DNA of 64,000 bases from Kalaharituber pfeilii (taxonomy: Eukaryota > Ascomycota > Pezizomycetes > Pezizales > Pezizaceae). The notes below the pieces were generated by a model. It worked only from the letters and a program-made list of their open reading frames with translations, had not been told where the DNA came from and searched no databases. Below are positions 1-10,680 of the stretch, piece by piece. Each line of letters starts with the position of its first letter. Positions within the stretch are counted from its first letter, which is position 1. Location: NCBI GenBank assembly GCA_015179045.1, contig WHUZ01000001.1, positions 496,001 through 560,000 of the forward strand. The letters run 5' to 3'. A program made the position numbers and the translations under genes.

Positions 1-1270
1 GCAACAGGCATGTAGTACCGCGTACAGTAACCCACTCATGCCACTTCTATCACTGCCTTTGCGCTTCCCCCAATCCTGCTTCTCCTTCTTGGGGGAGCCA
101 ATTGTAATGCTTCGGGATAGCGGCTACGTCGAGGTCCGGCTTATGGAAGGCTCGATGGCATTCAGACACGAAGGTTCACCGGCGTTACCGCTGTGGGCAG
201 CTTTTCCACCTTCAGTATTAGCGCGAGAATCGTGTGTCCTGTTTGTACTAGTATGAGTTCATTTATGCATGTGAGAAGACGTGCCTCGTCAGATTAGTCC
301 AGCACGGCTGCATACGAGTACTTCAGAAAATAAAAAATCAAACAAAAAGTCATTGGGCAAAACAATAGCTGAAGCATGTACTATAGGTTGCTATACCACA
401 GAGTTGAAGCGGTAGAGGGTAGGACACAGGGTTGACTAAGAAGGGCGAGTTGAGTTTTCTATCGATGGTCAACTGTAATAGGGTTCCTTGTAATTATAAT
501 AGAGGTCTCCTAAGCATAGAGTTGTCCTCAGTTATACTCGCTATATATCGTAGAAACCGTAACACAGCAAGCGAAAAGTGAGGCTAGTGAGCACAGCAGT
601 TTTCTTGCAAATATGTGGAGGATTGCTAATGGTATTCGACCACCGGTACCGGCAGGACATGGACATGCGGACGCAATGCATACGCCAGACTGCCGACTCA
701 AGGAAGCCTGTTCGGACAGCAAAAAATTATGAGTATTAGTATCTCAGAAGACGTCAATGAATTGCAATACAAGTGGCTTAGCCAGTCTCGAGACTCAGAA
801 GCTCCACATCCATAGGCCAGTTTTAGAATTGGGATTAGGCTAAGATTTCTGCACTGGCTAGTATATGTTGAGTTTGGAATAATACTACAGTGTATGTAGT
901 AATACCACCGGTTTTGATTTGCATAGTTTCAAAAAGGAATTCAGCTCTCACATCGACGACCGATTCGATGCAAGCTAAGCAGAATTTCCGATACTAGCGA
1001 GTATTACTCTGTGTGTACTAGTGGTGCTCTCTTTGCATATGACGAAGGGCCCGGAACAAAATATAACTATACAATAGGAGTGAAAGATATGACGGCCCAA
1101 CGATATGGTGTAACGTACTAAAGTATGTAATACTAGGCGTAAGTTGGGACCAACTTATTAATAATATTTAGAAACACCGAGCATGAGATCTATAATTCCA
1201 GCATCTATTACACGAACACTACCACATTGTACATAGTACTGGTACTTCTATCCGCTTACGCGCTCCAAAT
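1..1270. other. Intergenic, no gene recognised
   Basis: No open frame here has recognisable protein similarity or a convincing exon structure. The sequence is AT-rich and looks like unconstrained or decayed DNA next to the accessory NLR block. Confidence 0.5.
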
Positions 1271-1285
1271 TTGTATTATATTATA

Positions 1286-1340
1286 TTTTTTTTTTTTTTA
1301 TTTCACGTAACCCCGCTTGCAGCTGTTCGCCATGGCAGGG
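1286..1340 (-). mobile_element. F1 mini-retroposon, minus orientation
   Basis: A poly(T) run is followed by the reverse complement of the F1 tail. Read on the minus strand it begins CCCTGCCATGGCGAAC, continues to GCGGGGTTACGTGA and ends in poly(A). The flanks share an approximate duplication (GTATTATAT on the left, GCATTATAT on the right). The sequence is almost identical to the copies near 1930, 5515, 53286, 59318 and 62761. Confidence 0.75.
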
Positions 1341-1918
1341 CTGCATTATATGATAAACCGGAATAGTTTATATTCTTCGCCGACGGTGGGCAGACAACAG
1401 TCTTCATGAGGAAGGTTTGAAGTCTCATGTCGAACGGGTGGCAGTAATATCTGTATACTCTCCAGCTCTTATAAGTTCCTGAAGTTGTGAACTGCTATAA
1501 GTTACAAATTAAGAGAATCTGCTAAGTATATGATAATGTCTCAGAAACTGATGACGAGGAGAAAAGCAACGTTACGACCTACACTCATATCTGGTCGTAG
1601 CTTCTGGCCGGTACACGAGTTATGATAAAAAAAAAAGACCTACGCTCATACTAGGCTTGTACAGACGGCCCCTACACAGTGCATAAAATTGAACATGCTG
1701 AAATTAAACCTCCAACGTATCAACAACACCAGTCCCTTCATTTGCAGTGGAGTTGACTCTCTTTGACTCCAACAATCGCACTATATCTTCATGTCCGCTT
1801 TTGGCTGCCAAAGCTAGTGGTGGGCGAATATAGTTGGAGAGGGCCGGAATCGGATTGGCCCCTCGATCAAGTAGGAGTGTGACAAGTTCTTTCTGACCCG
1901 TAAATGCAGCTGCACCCA

Positions 1919-1997
1919 GGGCAGTCCCGCGCCCTGCCATGGCGAACAGCTGCAAGCGGGGTCACGTGATATATAAAAAAAAAAAAGGGCAGTCCCG
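1919..1997 (+). mobile_element. F1 mini-retroposon with 11-bp target duplication
   Basis: The insertion spans 1930-1986: 45 bp of F1 tail plus 12 A. It is flanked by perfect GGGCAGTCCCG duplications at 1919-1929 and 1987-1997. It splits an ankyrin repeat of the NLR relic; removing it and one duplication restores the YGTALGAAAF ankyrin signature. This is the cleanest small copy in the window. Confidence 0.92.
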
Positions 1998-2449
1998 TAC
2001 CAGCCACCCACAATATTGTCATCAGCCCCTCGATCAAGCAGAAGTGTAGCAATTGTCTTACGACCCATATATGCTGCAGTACCTAGAGCAGTGCCATAGT
2101 GGCCACCCAAAATATTATTATTGGCCCCTCGATCAAGCAGGAGTGTGACAAGTTCTTTTTTACCCATAACGGCAACTGCACCCAGGGCAGTTCCATAACA
2201 GCCACCCACGAGATTGACATCAGCGCCTGGTCAAGAAAGAGTGCAGCAATTTCCTTATATCCCCGATAGGCAGCTACACTCAAGGTGGTTCCGAACCAGC
2301 CACACACAATATTGACATCGGCCCCTCGATCAAGCAGGAGTGTGACAATTTCCTTCAGTTTGCAATATATCGCTATACTCAGGACAGTTCCATGCCTGCC
2401 AGCCACTGTGTTGATATAAACCCCTCGGTCCAACAGGAGAGTGTGTGAG

Positions 2450-3095
2450 GGGACTTGAGCCTGGGCCCTCGTATGCAATGAGCTCCTCGTCAGCTAGAAT
2501 TGTATGCACTGAGCAAGAGGAGGGCACGACGCTGACGACACGAGACGGAGGCTGAGTGTGAGGGGACTGGCTCAAGGCCGAGGGCACAGGACGAATGGCA
2601 CGAGGCGAGTTTGCACGAGGCAAATGGCACGAGGCAAATGGCACGAGGCAGCGTGAGAGATGTCTGTCTTGAAGTCTAATGCGAGAAAGAAAGGTCTAGG
2701 AGTTTCCCCCTCCTTAAATACCCTTCATCCCATTTCCCTCCTACCCGAACAGGTAGGACTCTACTTCCCAAAGAGGTAACCTCACATACTTCCCAAAGAG
2801 GTAACCTCACATACTTCCCAAAGAGGTAACCTCACATACTTCCCAAAGAGGTAACCTCACATACTTCCCAAAGAGGTAACCTCACATACTTCCCAAAGAG
2901 GTAACCTCACATACTTCCCAAAGAGGTAACCTCACACTGAGGCGGAGGCGGAGGGCACGAGGCAGCAAGCACGAGGCAGATGGCACGAGGCGGAGGCACG
3001 AAGCAAAGTAAGATCTGTCCAAGTCTATATCACAACACGAAAGAAAGTCAGGAGTCCCACCTCCTTGAAGAACCTTCTGCACCATCCCACCGTTC
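2450..3095. repeat. Complex satellite-like insert in the NLR relic
   Basis: This stretch separates the two ankyrin blocks. It contains short repeats based on GCACGAGGC (about 2590-2650 and 2950-3005) around the 25-bp tandem array. Two related, diverged segments of about 80 bp (near 2670-2755 and 3020-3095) suggest internal duplication. No coding content is recognised. Confidence 0.6.
2763..2937. repeat. 25-bp tandem repeat, seven copies
   Basis: Seven head-to-tail copies of a 25-bp unit begin at 2763, 2788, 2813, 2838, 2863, 2888 and 2913. Each starts ACTTCCCAAAGAGGTAACC. They are near-identical and have no spacers, so this is a minisatellite. A related CCAAGAGGTA motif occurs at 3572 and 3597. 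Confidence 0.95.
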
Positions 3096-3476
3096 GCCCT
3101 ACGGAAGGACCTAGGGAAGGTCAGACAATGGTTGGAGGCCGCGAACAAGGAATTGGGAAAGATATCGGGGATTCGCTGGCTGAGGAAGTGGACCACGCTG
3201 GTTGAGGAGGGGAAGAAAACCAGCTCGGCGGTTGTATACTTGGAAAAGGAGACGGATGTTGAGAGGGTGAGGCTCGGGGGACGTTGGCTCAGATCGGTCC
3301 TGTACGAGTCGGAGAGGGGACGGAAGTAGGAGATACCGGGACCGGGACTGCCACCGCATCATGGAGAAGTTTCGCGGGCACTACATGTAGTTAGGAGTAG
3401 ATAGTTTGGGGTTCGACTTCTTTTTTCGCTTTTAATAAAACCTCGCCATAGCCCTTTGGGCGGCATGCGAGTATTG

Positions 3477-3507
<31 letters not shown>

Positions 3508-3513
3508 CCGTTC
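3084..3513 (+). mobile_element. ORF1-only LINE-like element with F2 tail
   Basis: An insertion at 3096-3501 is flanked by 12-bp duplications ATCCCACCGTTC (3084-3095 and 3502-3513). It encodes in frame a short ORF1-like domain (KDLGKVRQWLEAANKELGK ... SSAVVYLEKE ... GRWLRSVLYESERG) that ends with a stop at 3329. A 3' untranslated part of about 120 bp follows, then the F2 hairpin tail (CTCGCCATAGCCC...GGGCGGCATGCGAG) and poly(A). The protein aligns by eye with the insertion at 52756-53352 and resembles the region just before the zinc knuckles in ORF1 of Tad-like fungal LINEs. No reverse transcriptase is present. Confidence 0.82.
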
Positions 3514-5507
3514 CGCCCACCGTTCCGGCACTCCCCCTTCCGGATGGCCTTCCTGCCACTACCTCAAGAGGTACGGGTGGCCTTCCTGCTACTGCCCCAA
3601 GAGGTAAACCATTTACATGGTAAGGCCTTCCATCACAGAGAGATGACTTCGTTATGCTCCCAAAATACCGCTACACCCAAGGCAGTTCTATACTCGCCAC
3701 CCACAGTGTTGATATCAGCCCCTCGATCCAGCAGTTGTTTCACGGTCCCTACTTCTCCTCTCATAGCTGCCAAATACAGTGAGGGTTCATGAGAATCGTT
3801 CCGTAGATTTAAGTTGACATCCTTCAAGGCCCACAGGCAGCTAACCAACTCTCCGAGGCCAAGTATTGCCACAGCGAAAATGGGCCGTAAGGGGGTTGAC
3901 TTTATTGACCTCTGAATGATCTTCATCTCAACAGTTTGGTAATAGGGATACTAGTCTTGAGCTCTTTGAACCTATTCCACCCATGTTACGTAAGCTTTAC
4001 TCGGTTGGTTCAAAGAACCTAAGAGCTGTGCAGTAACTTGAGTTCCCGTGGGTGCCCCAAAGAGGTCGCAGCCTTGTTGGTTAAGGGCGTAATTAAGGAT
4101 CGATAGGACTGGCAGTGTTTGAACCAGCACTCAGCGGAGTACTCATACAGAGTACACCAGCGCTTCTTACTATGCTGCACTGGGGAAATAGCAGCTTGCC
4201 CAGGATTCTGAAGCGTCCACAAACAAGCTTCAGCAACAAGAAGCTGGGCATCTAGAATACCCCATCCCGAATTCCTTGTTTCTAGATATTCTTGCACGGA
4301 CAAGTGTGCAAACCGAATGATGTCTAGGACATTATCTAAAACAAGTCATCCCTTACAAAAACTGAGCAGGACGTCAAGTTCAAGCGCTGACGTGGTCTCT
4401 GTGTCCTCTTTTGATTGGTTTATGGGCTGCATCGCGATTGAGTGAAGGTCTGCGGCTGCACACAATATGCTGGGTCTCATAGGTTTGCAGGAAACAAGCA
4501 TCCACTTGAGAGCGCGCTCAGCGATCTCAGGCATACTGCCTGGTTGGGATTCTATCGATGTTGATTTCGTGGTATACCTCTGTTAAAGTTTTTGGTAACT
4601 TTCCCAGCCGCTTACGAATATCTCGCTTACGAGAAAGATTACAGAGCTCCTGTAATTGATAAGCAACCCAGAGAAACCTATCGCTTTCGTAAGCATCTCT
4701 GAAAAATGACTGGTAAAATCATCCTTTCTCCCAGGATATTGGACTTTGGGTGAGGGATCTTGCCTGTTGTGGAAGGATAACTTAGATGCCATTAGCATCT
4801 CTCAGGAGCACATCCTTAATATCTGCTTTAAGGCTTGGTGGCACATTACCTCGGAGCGCCTTGATTCTAGTCTCCAACTCAGTTTGAACGTAATTTTTGA
4901 TATCTTCAGCATTGTCTCGGCCTCAATTAATACATGAGGAACATATTGCATGCGGTCTTCAATATCCAGGCTATGGCGGCTGGATACCAGGACTTTGACC
5001 AAAACCTTCGATTCCTTCATGATGGTGAAGAATGTGTGGAGGATGGAGCCTATCAAGTCTTGGGGGCATTCATCAAGAGCATCTAGGATAATGATTGGAT
5101 TCTGGTAGCAACAAGCCAATTGGGTGAGAAGGTTGATGGTTGTATCAAGTGGGAGATGCTCCCTAGCAAAAGGATCTTCCTGCTCCTTCTTGTAGGCTTC
5201 CTGTGCAATTGCACAGATTTTTCACTATCCGGACATGCTAGCTGCTTAACCAGGGCAAGTAAAATTTGCTGAATATCGCGACGGACAGCTTCGTCGCGCT
5301 TACAGTAGAAGTATGAGACTTTGTCCACTATTGGCTGGTGATGATCAACACTGGCAGAGCTGTATTATGCGGCGAAGCCTTTGTTAGCAGCTCACTTACG
5401 AAGAAAAGGACCGTGATACTCACACAAGCTTTGTCTTTCCAGCACCGGCTGAGTGATATAAGCAGTTATGTAACAGTTCTGTCTTCCGTAGATGATGACA
5501 AGGTCAA

Positions 5508-5558
5508 CTCACGAATCCCGCCCTGCCATGGCGAACAGCTGCAAGCGGGGTAACGTGA

Positions 5559-5597
<39 letters not shown>

Positions 5598-5602
5598 CAC
5601 GA
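5508..5602 (+). mobile_element. F1 mini-retroposon at an NLR splice site
   Basis: An F1 tail with about 35 A lies at 5515-5594, between CTCACGA duplications (5508-5514 and 5596-5602). On the coding (minus) strand the duplicated sequence contains the GTGAG of the intron donor next to the WLHGI codons, so the insertion copied the 5' splice site on both sides. Confidence 0.85.
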
Positions 5603-7429
5603 TACCGTGCAGCCATAACTTTTCTGACTGTATTGAATGTAGCCAGCTTTTAAATTCCCCTCTTCCGAAAAGCCACTGTCCAGTCCCTTTCACGCGGTCC
5701 TTTTTAGCAGTATCATGGTGACTTCGATAAGGGACCTTGGAGAACCATTCAAGGATTTTGATCCTCTCCGTTTCTAAAGCCCCAGAAATTATTATTCCGC
5801 ATTTAGTAAAGAGAGTTGCCATATATAGCAGACACAAAATACCTTCAATATTTTTGTAAATCGTAGTAACAGTAGTATCCACCCGGTCCAGAATAGTCTT
5901 AAAGCTTTCAAGAAGTGTCTTGAGACCTTTGATATGTTCTAGATAAAGCGGGATTTAGAGTGAATATACCAAGCTTATCAGGACTGTTTTCTACCTTTAT
6001 GGAAGTGTCTTGACTCCGATTGATCTGTGTTCAGTTCTAAATTAGCTGCAGAACGGTTGTATTGGGGCAAGTTTACAGCAATCCTCCACTCTGCCAGCTT
6101 CTGTATTCACAGTGGCTTCAGGTTCATTAAGTGCCTCAACTTTTCCCAAACAGCGCCTGGGTGGATTATACTGTTCCAAATTTGTTTTCCTGATGTAAAT
6201 GGTGGTTTCATATTAGCAATCACATAAACCTAGTGGGACGCATCACATACCTGCATTACTCATGAAACATTGTATGAAAATCGTCAACAGGCTCAGTTTT
6301 CCCATATAAGTTTATAAGGGCTTTGCGAAGGTTGCTTTTTGCATCCTTCGTCATGACAGAAGCCTCCTCAGTTGCTAGGTACAACTGCTCATATATGGTA
6401 CCCCTGCTGATGAGCATAGTAATGCGTTCCATTCCGATTACTGCTGCTTCCATAGACTCTTGCCTGGCAACAATGATCTAGTAGGCGATTATGTTAGTAC
6501 TCATGCAATAGCCTAATCACCGCAGGAGACAGGAGGAAACTGTGTGGAAGTTTACTCACCTGCAAGATAACCTGACTCCCGCCCAAGGCAATGCGGCATG
6601 CACCGGGTCATGTTGTACCACTATATCTCCAATGTTCTTGAACTTATCAATCCAGCAGACTATTGCATGCACCTTTTCACGAATGTTTATTTCCATACTT
6701 CCAAACTTGAATTTCCAACTTTTCCCCTCTGCTTTCTCTTGTGCCTTCTTTGCCATATTCAGGATTTCATCCAAGAACCCTTCTTGATTGGATTTTGCAC
6801 TGATGTTTATTCCGCAATCCGCCAGGATCTTTTTGTTTTCCTCTGGAAGCTTTTTATGCGCTTCCACCCACAAGTTAGAAATTTCATTCTGTCGCTGCTC
6901 GGCTGGCACTGCGGGAGAGTCATTATGGCGGGGCACATGGGGAGTGGAATGCCGGTTCTCTTGTTGCACATCAGAGTTTTGTCCTTCTTCCGTAGGCTCT
7001 ATTTGCGGCGAAATTGAATCAGGTACAAGGAGGATGTCTCCTTCTCCATCAGGCTCTACTTGTGCTGGTGGGGTCTGTTCCGGCGCGGAATCAACGGCTT
7101 TCTTCGTGCCGTGCTCATCGGCACCCGCTTTCCCTGGGAGGCTTTGAGATGGCTGTTGCCCGAGCGCGGAGGAACTTGGAGCCCCAAGGCTGCGGCTTGG
7201 GGAACAGCTTCGGCTACTGTAACTCGTTCGAATGGCCGCAGAAATATATCCCTTTTTCGTCTTGCTTCGGGCGATTGTTGGCTGCTTTCCTTATTCTTCC
7301 AGAAGGGCATGGTTATTTGCTGTAGTGTGTGGTTTGTATGGGAGTTTTCCACAGAAGGTTGGCTTTAATACGTCAATCCAAATTGCTTTTCGTATCGCGA
7401 TCAGAGGTACGCTTTGGAATCCGCGCCCA

Positions 7430-7980
7430 AATTATCCAGACTTTCTTCGCAGACCATATTATAAAACTGGTCCTTCTGGAGACTTCATGTACCCACAGCT
7501 CCCTTGATATTCAGAATGAAGATGCCATATGTAAGATACAAGGAATGGAAAAACAGTAAACTACAGTATCCGATAAAACGAAAACAATAGAAAAAATCGA
7601 ACAAAGGGAAAACACATGGGATTAATCAATCTACTAACGAGTAATTTTCATTAGACAGCTATGTGAGCGCTGTTGAATGTGCGGTTGAACGTGAGAGCGC
7701 GAGATGCTGTTGCAGCAGCTGGAGGGGAGCGATTGAGAGGCGGTGGATTCAAAAGAAGGTGGAGTTCTTTTCGAACCATCCTATACCTTCGTAAAGTGGC
7801 AGGTCTATTGTCTCTAGTGAATGGGTGACAACAAGCTCAACCGAGAGGCATAGAATTGAGGGCCCCGGTTCGATTCTAAGCTGGGGAAGAGGACTATCCA
7901 GCATCTTTCTGAGATATGGACTGTAGTAATGCTCCGGCTAGAAAATAATTCTGGTGGAACCAGGCCGATCTGCTCTCATA
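7430..7980 (+). repeat. Dispersed direct repeat, left copy
   Basis: This segment upstream of the NLR relic resembles 10060-10680 in the same orientation. Shared blocks include CATGTACCC-CAGCTCC, ATTCAGAATGAAGATGC or a close variant, and GAGGGCCCC-GTTCGATTC followed by AAGCTGGGGAAG and TCCAGCATCTTTCT. It may be a duplicated NLR 5' region or an unrecognised repeat. The GGTTCGATTC block resembles a tRNA B box, but no tRNA cloverleaf was found. Confidence 0.6.
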
Positions 7981-8686
7981 CACAGAAGACAACCTGTTTA
8001 AAAATTTGGTTCCTACTTTTTAGTACGATTGCTTGCTGCAAGATGTTGCTACCAGGGTATTATGACATTGACCCTAGACTGGATCGGGTGTCCAATTCGC
8101 AGTAGGAAGGTGTGAATGCCATTGCTAGCGATGTCCATTTGTCCGGTCATCAAGACCACATACCCTGCGCACATTAGATTTACAACGCCATTATATCCCT
8201 CTCTCCTTACCAAGTCCCTCACTACCTTCACTCCTTCAATCCAATCCTCTCCCCCCGCTTCCTGAATCCACTCCCCTCATCACCATCTCTTCCCCTGCAA
8301 TCATCAATGTCTCCCCTCTGTTTCCTTCACCATATCTAGATATCCCTTCCTTAACAACTTCCTCGACAGGTTCCTCCTTCATTCTGCCGCTCCCGCACCG
8401 ACCGAGCTAAACACAGTTGGGTTACGATGCTTGTTAATCTAGATTATTGCCTTCCCGCAATAATGTCAAATTTAGGTACTCAGGTGCCCATGTTGACAAT
8501 GAGGGCAGAGTTAATTGCCGCGCGATCATCGATTTCAAGCAGGTTGTAAGACATGATAGGGAAGGCGCCGATGGCTACGGTGATACTTGCAGAGATGTCC
8601 TTTGATGACGGCATCAGTAATGTGGTTGATAAGTGCGGGTGAATATCGGGATTGGCTGGATGCTATTATAGCTCTGCTTGGAGGCC

Positions 8687-9878
8687 AATGCAGGCTACTG
8701 GGATATTAAACACTGCCGGATGCTACAACAAAAAATTATTGTGAAATGCAAATGATACTCAATTGGGCTCAAATTGAAGCCAGAGAATCGGAGACTACAT
8801 TGAATTTATCGTCCACACATTTTCTGAGTCCATTTTTAGCATAAGTAGCAACCTATTTGGTATATACAAAATCATATGCTGAACATTCTCTCAGTTGTCA
8901 TGTGTCAATGATCGTAACCTGACGTCTTATTGAGCTCAATGTATACTCCGTTGCCTATTTTGAGAAGATATAGCAAGTTTGGCTTCATTCAGGCTTATAT
9001 GTAGAGAATGGCACTATCATAACGAAGCATACATTTTTGCTTATGCATATGCAAAGGAATACTAGCCCATTATGCAGCTGCAAAACATTGTAGAGCCCCT
9101 CTAAAGCTTTAAAATAGAAACACAAGTATTTTCTGAACTTCTGGCAGCTTTGGGTGATGGATTTAAATGTTATATGTCTCCTCGGGTGGGGCGGTATGCA
9201 GGGCCCAGCGAGAGCGGTGTATTTAGAATATACATCAGATATAGATGGTAGTATGTGTATGAGATCAGTGACAGCACTAGTGAGCACTACAGTTTCAAGT
9301 ACCATTCAGCTATACAAACGGCTGGTGAGTATCCCTAGTAGTCTCTATCCATAAAAATATACACGGCATAAAATATACACGATAGTACTCAATGACCCAA
9401 ATTCATCAGCCAGTCATGCTAGCAGTTCGGAAATACCTTAGTGTACATCTGTTTTTATTTTATAGCTTTAGAGGGTCTCTACACAATGTTTTCCACTGCA
9501 TGATTGCCCAGTAGTCCTGTGCATATGCATAGGTGAAATGTATGCTTCAACGTAACAGTACCATTCTCTACAAATTAGCCCCAAACTTGCTCAGAAGAGG
9601 TGACAGAGTATACATCGAGCTCAATAAGGTTTCTCATGGTAGGATCATTGACACATGGCAACTCAGAGTAAGTGCATCATAGGATCTTGTCTGTACCAAA
9701 TAAGTTTCTACTTATATCCCATAAATAGGCTTAGAAGATACACGGAGAATAGTTTTTCTGTATCCCCTTATGCTCTGGCTTCAATTTGAGCCCACTTGAG
9801 CCCATTTGAGGGTCATTTGCACTCAGTAATTTTTTGTTGTGGCATCCAGAAGTGTTCAATATTCTAGCAGCCTGCATC
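8687..9878. repeat. Large imperfect inverted repeat
   Basis: The left arm (about 8687-9165) is an imperfect reverse complement of the right arm (about 9405-9878), with roughly 240 bp between them. Clear pairs are 8715-8785 with 9770-9846 and 9000-9110 with 9460-9570. The two sums of paired positions agree within about 15, so the arms are collinear with small gaps. A transcript would fold into a long hairpin. No protein is encoded. Confidence 0.8.
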
Positions 9879-10059
9879 ACCTTACAGTACCTGTCCTCAC
9901 GCCCACCGAGCACCTGTCCTCAATTGCGAGCCTTCATGGTCCTCCTCGTAAGCGCCTTGTGTACCGGCAACCCGCTTGTAACCACAAGTTGTTTTTTGTA
10001 TTTGAAGACAGCGTCTCCTGCTCTAGAATTCATCGCCCAACTCCGTTAGGCACTGGTTC

Positions 10060-10680
10060 GCCAATCATATAGACCTGGACCTTCTAAAACCCCCCATGTA
10101 CCCGCAGCTCCTTTAGATACTCAGAATGAAGATGCAATTAACCTAAGATATAAGGAAATGGAAAAACAATAAACTACCAGAAAAAAGGAAAATATGAAAA
10201 AATTCGATAAAAAAAAGAAACACACATAAGAGTATTGAACCTACCAAGGAGTAATTTACATAATCTGGGAAAAGGCAGCTATGCGAGGTGCTGTTGAAGG
10301 GGCTATCATCGAGCGGATGCTGGAGAATGGTGGAGTGGCTGCTGGAATGGGGGCTGATAGCAGGGTTGTTAGAGCGAGGGGCTGCTGGAGAGGTTGTTGA
10401 AGGGACCGTCAGATGTCGGAGGGGGCAGTGGAATGCTGGGGTTGGGCGGAGCGGTGGGTACAGAGGAGGGGAGTTGTGCACTGTTCGATCCGTTGTCGGA
10501 TAGTCTCGTTGTCGGAGGTTACGAGCGCCATGGAGAGGTATAATAGCATTGAGGGCCCCAGTTCGATTCCCACGTCAAGCTGGGGAAGACTGCTGTCCAG
10601 CATCTTTCTAGAATTGGACTGTAATGCACCCGTTCCATATAATAAAATTCTAGTGGAACCGGGACAGCCTACTTTTGATT
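10060..10680 (+). repeat. Dispersed direct repeat, right copy
   Basis: Partner of 7430-7980 in the same orientation, diverged by substitutions and small gaps. The two copies flank the large inverted repeat. No coding function is recognised. Confidence 0.6.

Larger units (their letters stand above)
1704..7325 (-). pseudogene. Degenerate NACHT-ankyrin NOD-like receptor
   Basis: This is a relic of a fungal NLR, a cytosolic STAND-type NTPase thought to sense non-self and trigger cell death. On the minus strand it starts with MPFWKNKE at 7325. A low-complexity stretch leads to an N-terminal NACHT-associated domain at about 6850-6280 (LWVEAHKKLPEENKKIL). Next come a GTGQWL...WLHGI segment (5700-5610), a P-loop GAGKT at about 5430-5450, a Walker B motif IIILDALDECP at about 5050-5100, a winged-helix-like HLSVQEYLE at about 4280, and ankyrin repeats of the form LLLDRGADVNIVGG. 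The repeats run from 3790 and, after inserted DNA, from 2450 to 1704. Frame changes are visible near 7190, 5215, 4920, 4530 and 2225, and two or three retroposons interrupt it. It cannot encode one protein as written. The family call is firm; exon borders are approximate. Confidence 0.85.

Noticed and set aside
2763..2937. Possible CRISPR-like array
   Set aside because: The units are directly adjacent with no spacers, and the genome is eukaryotic. It is a simple tandem repeat.
7860..7890. tRNA gene suggested by GGTTCGATTC
   Set aside because: No complete cloverleaf could be built around the B-box-like sequence. Kept only as part of a repeat.
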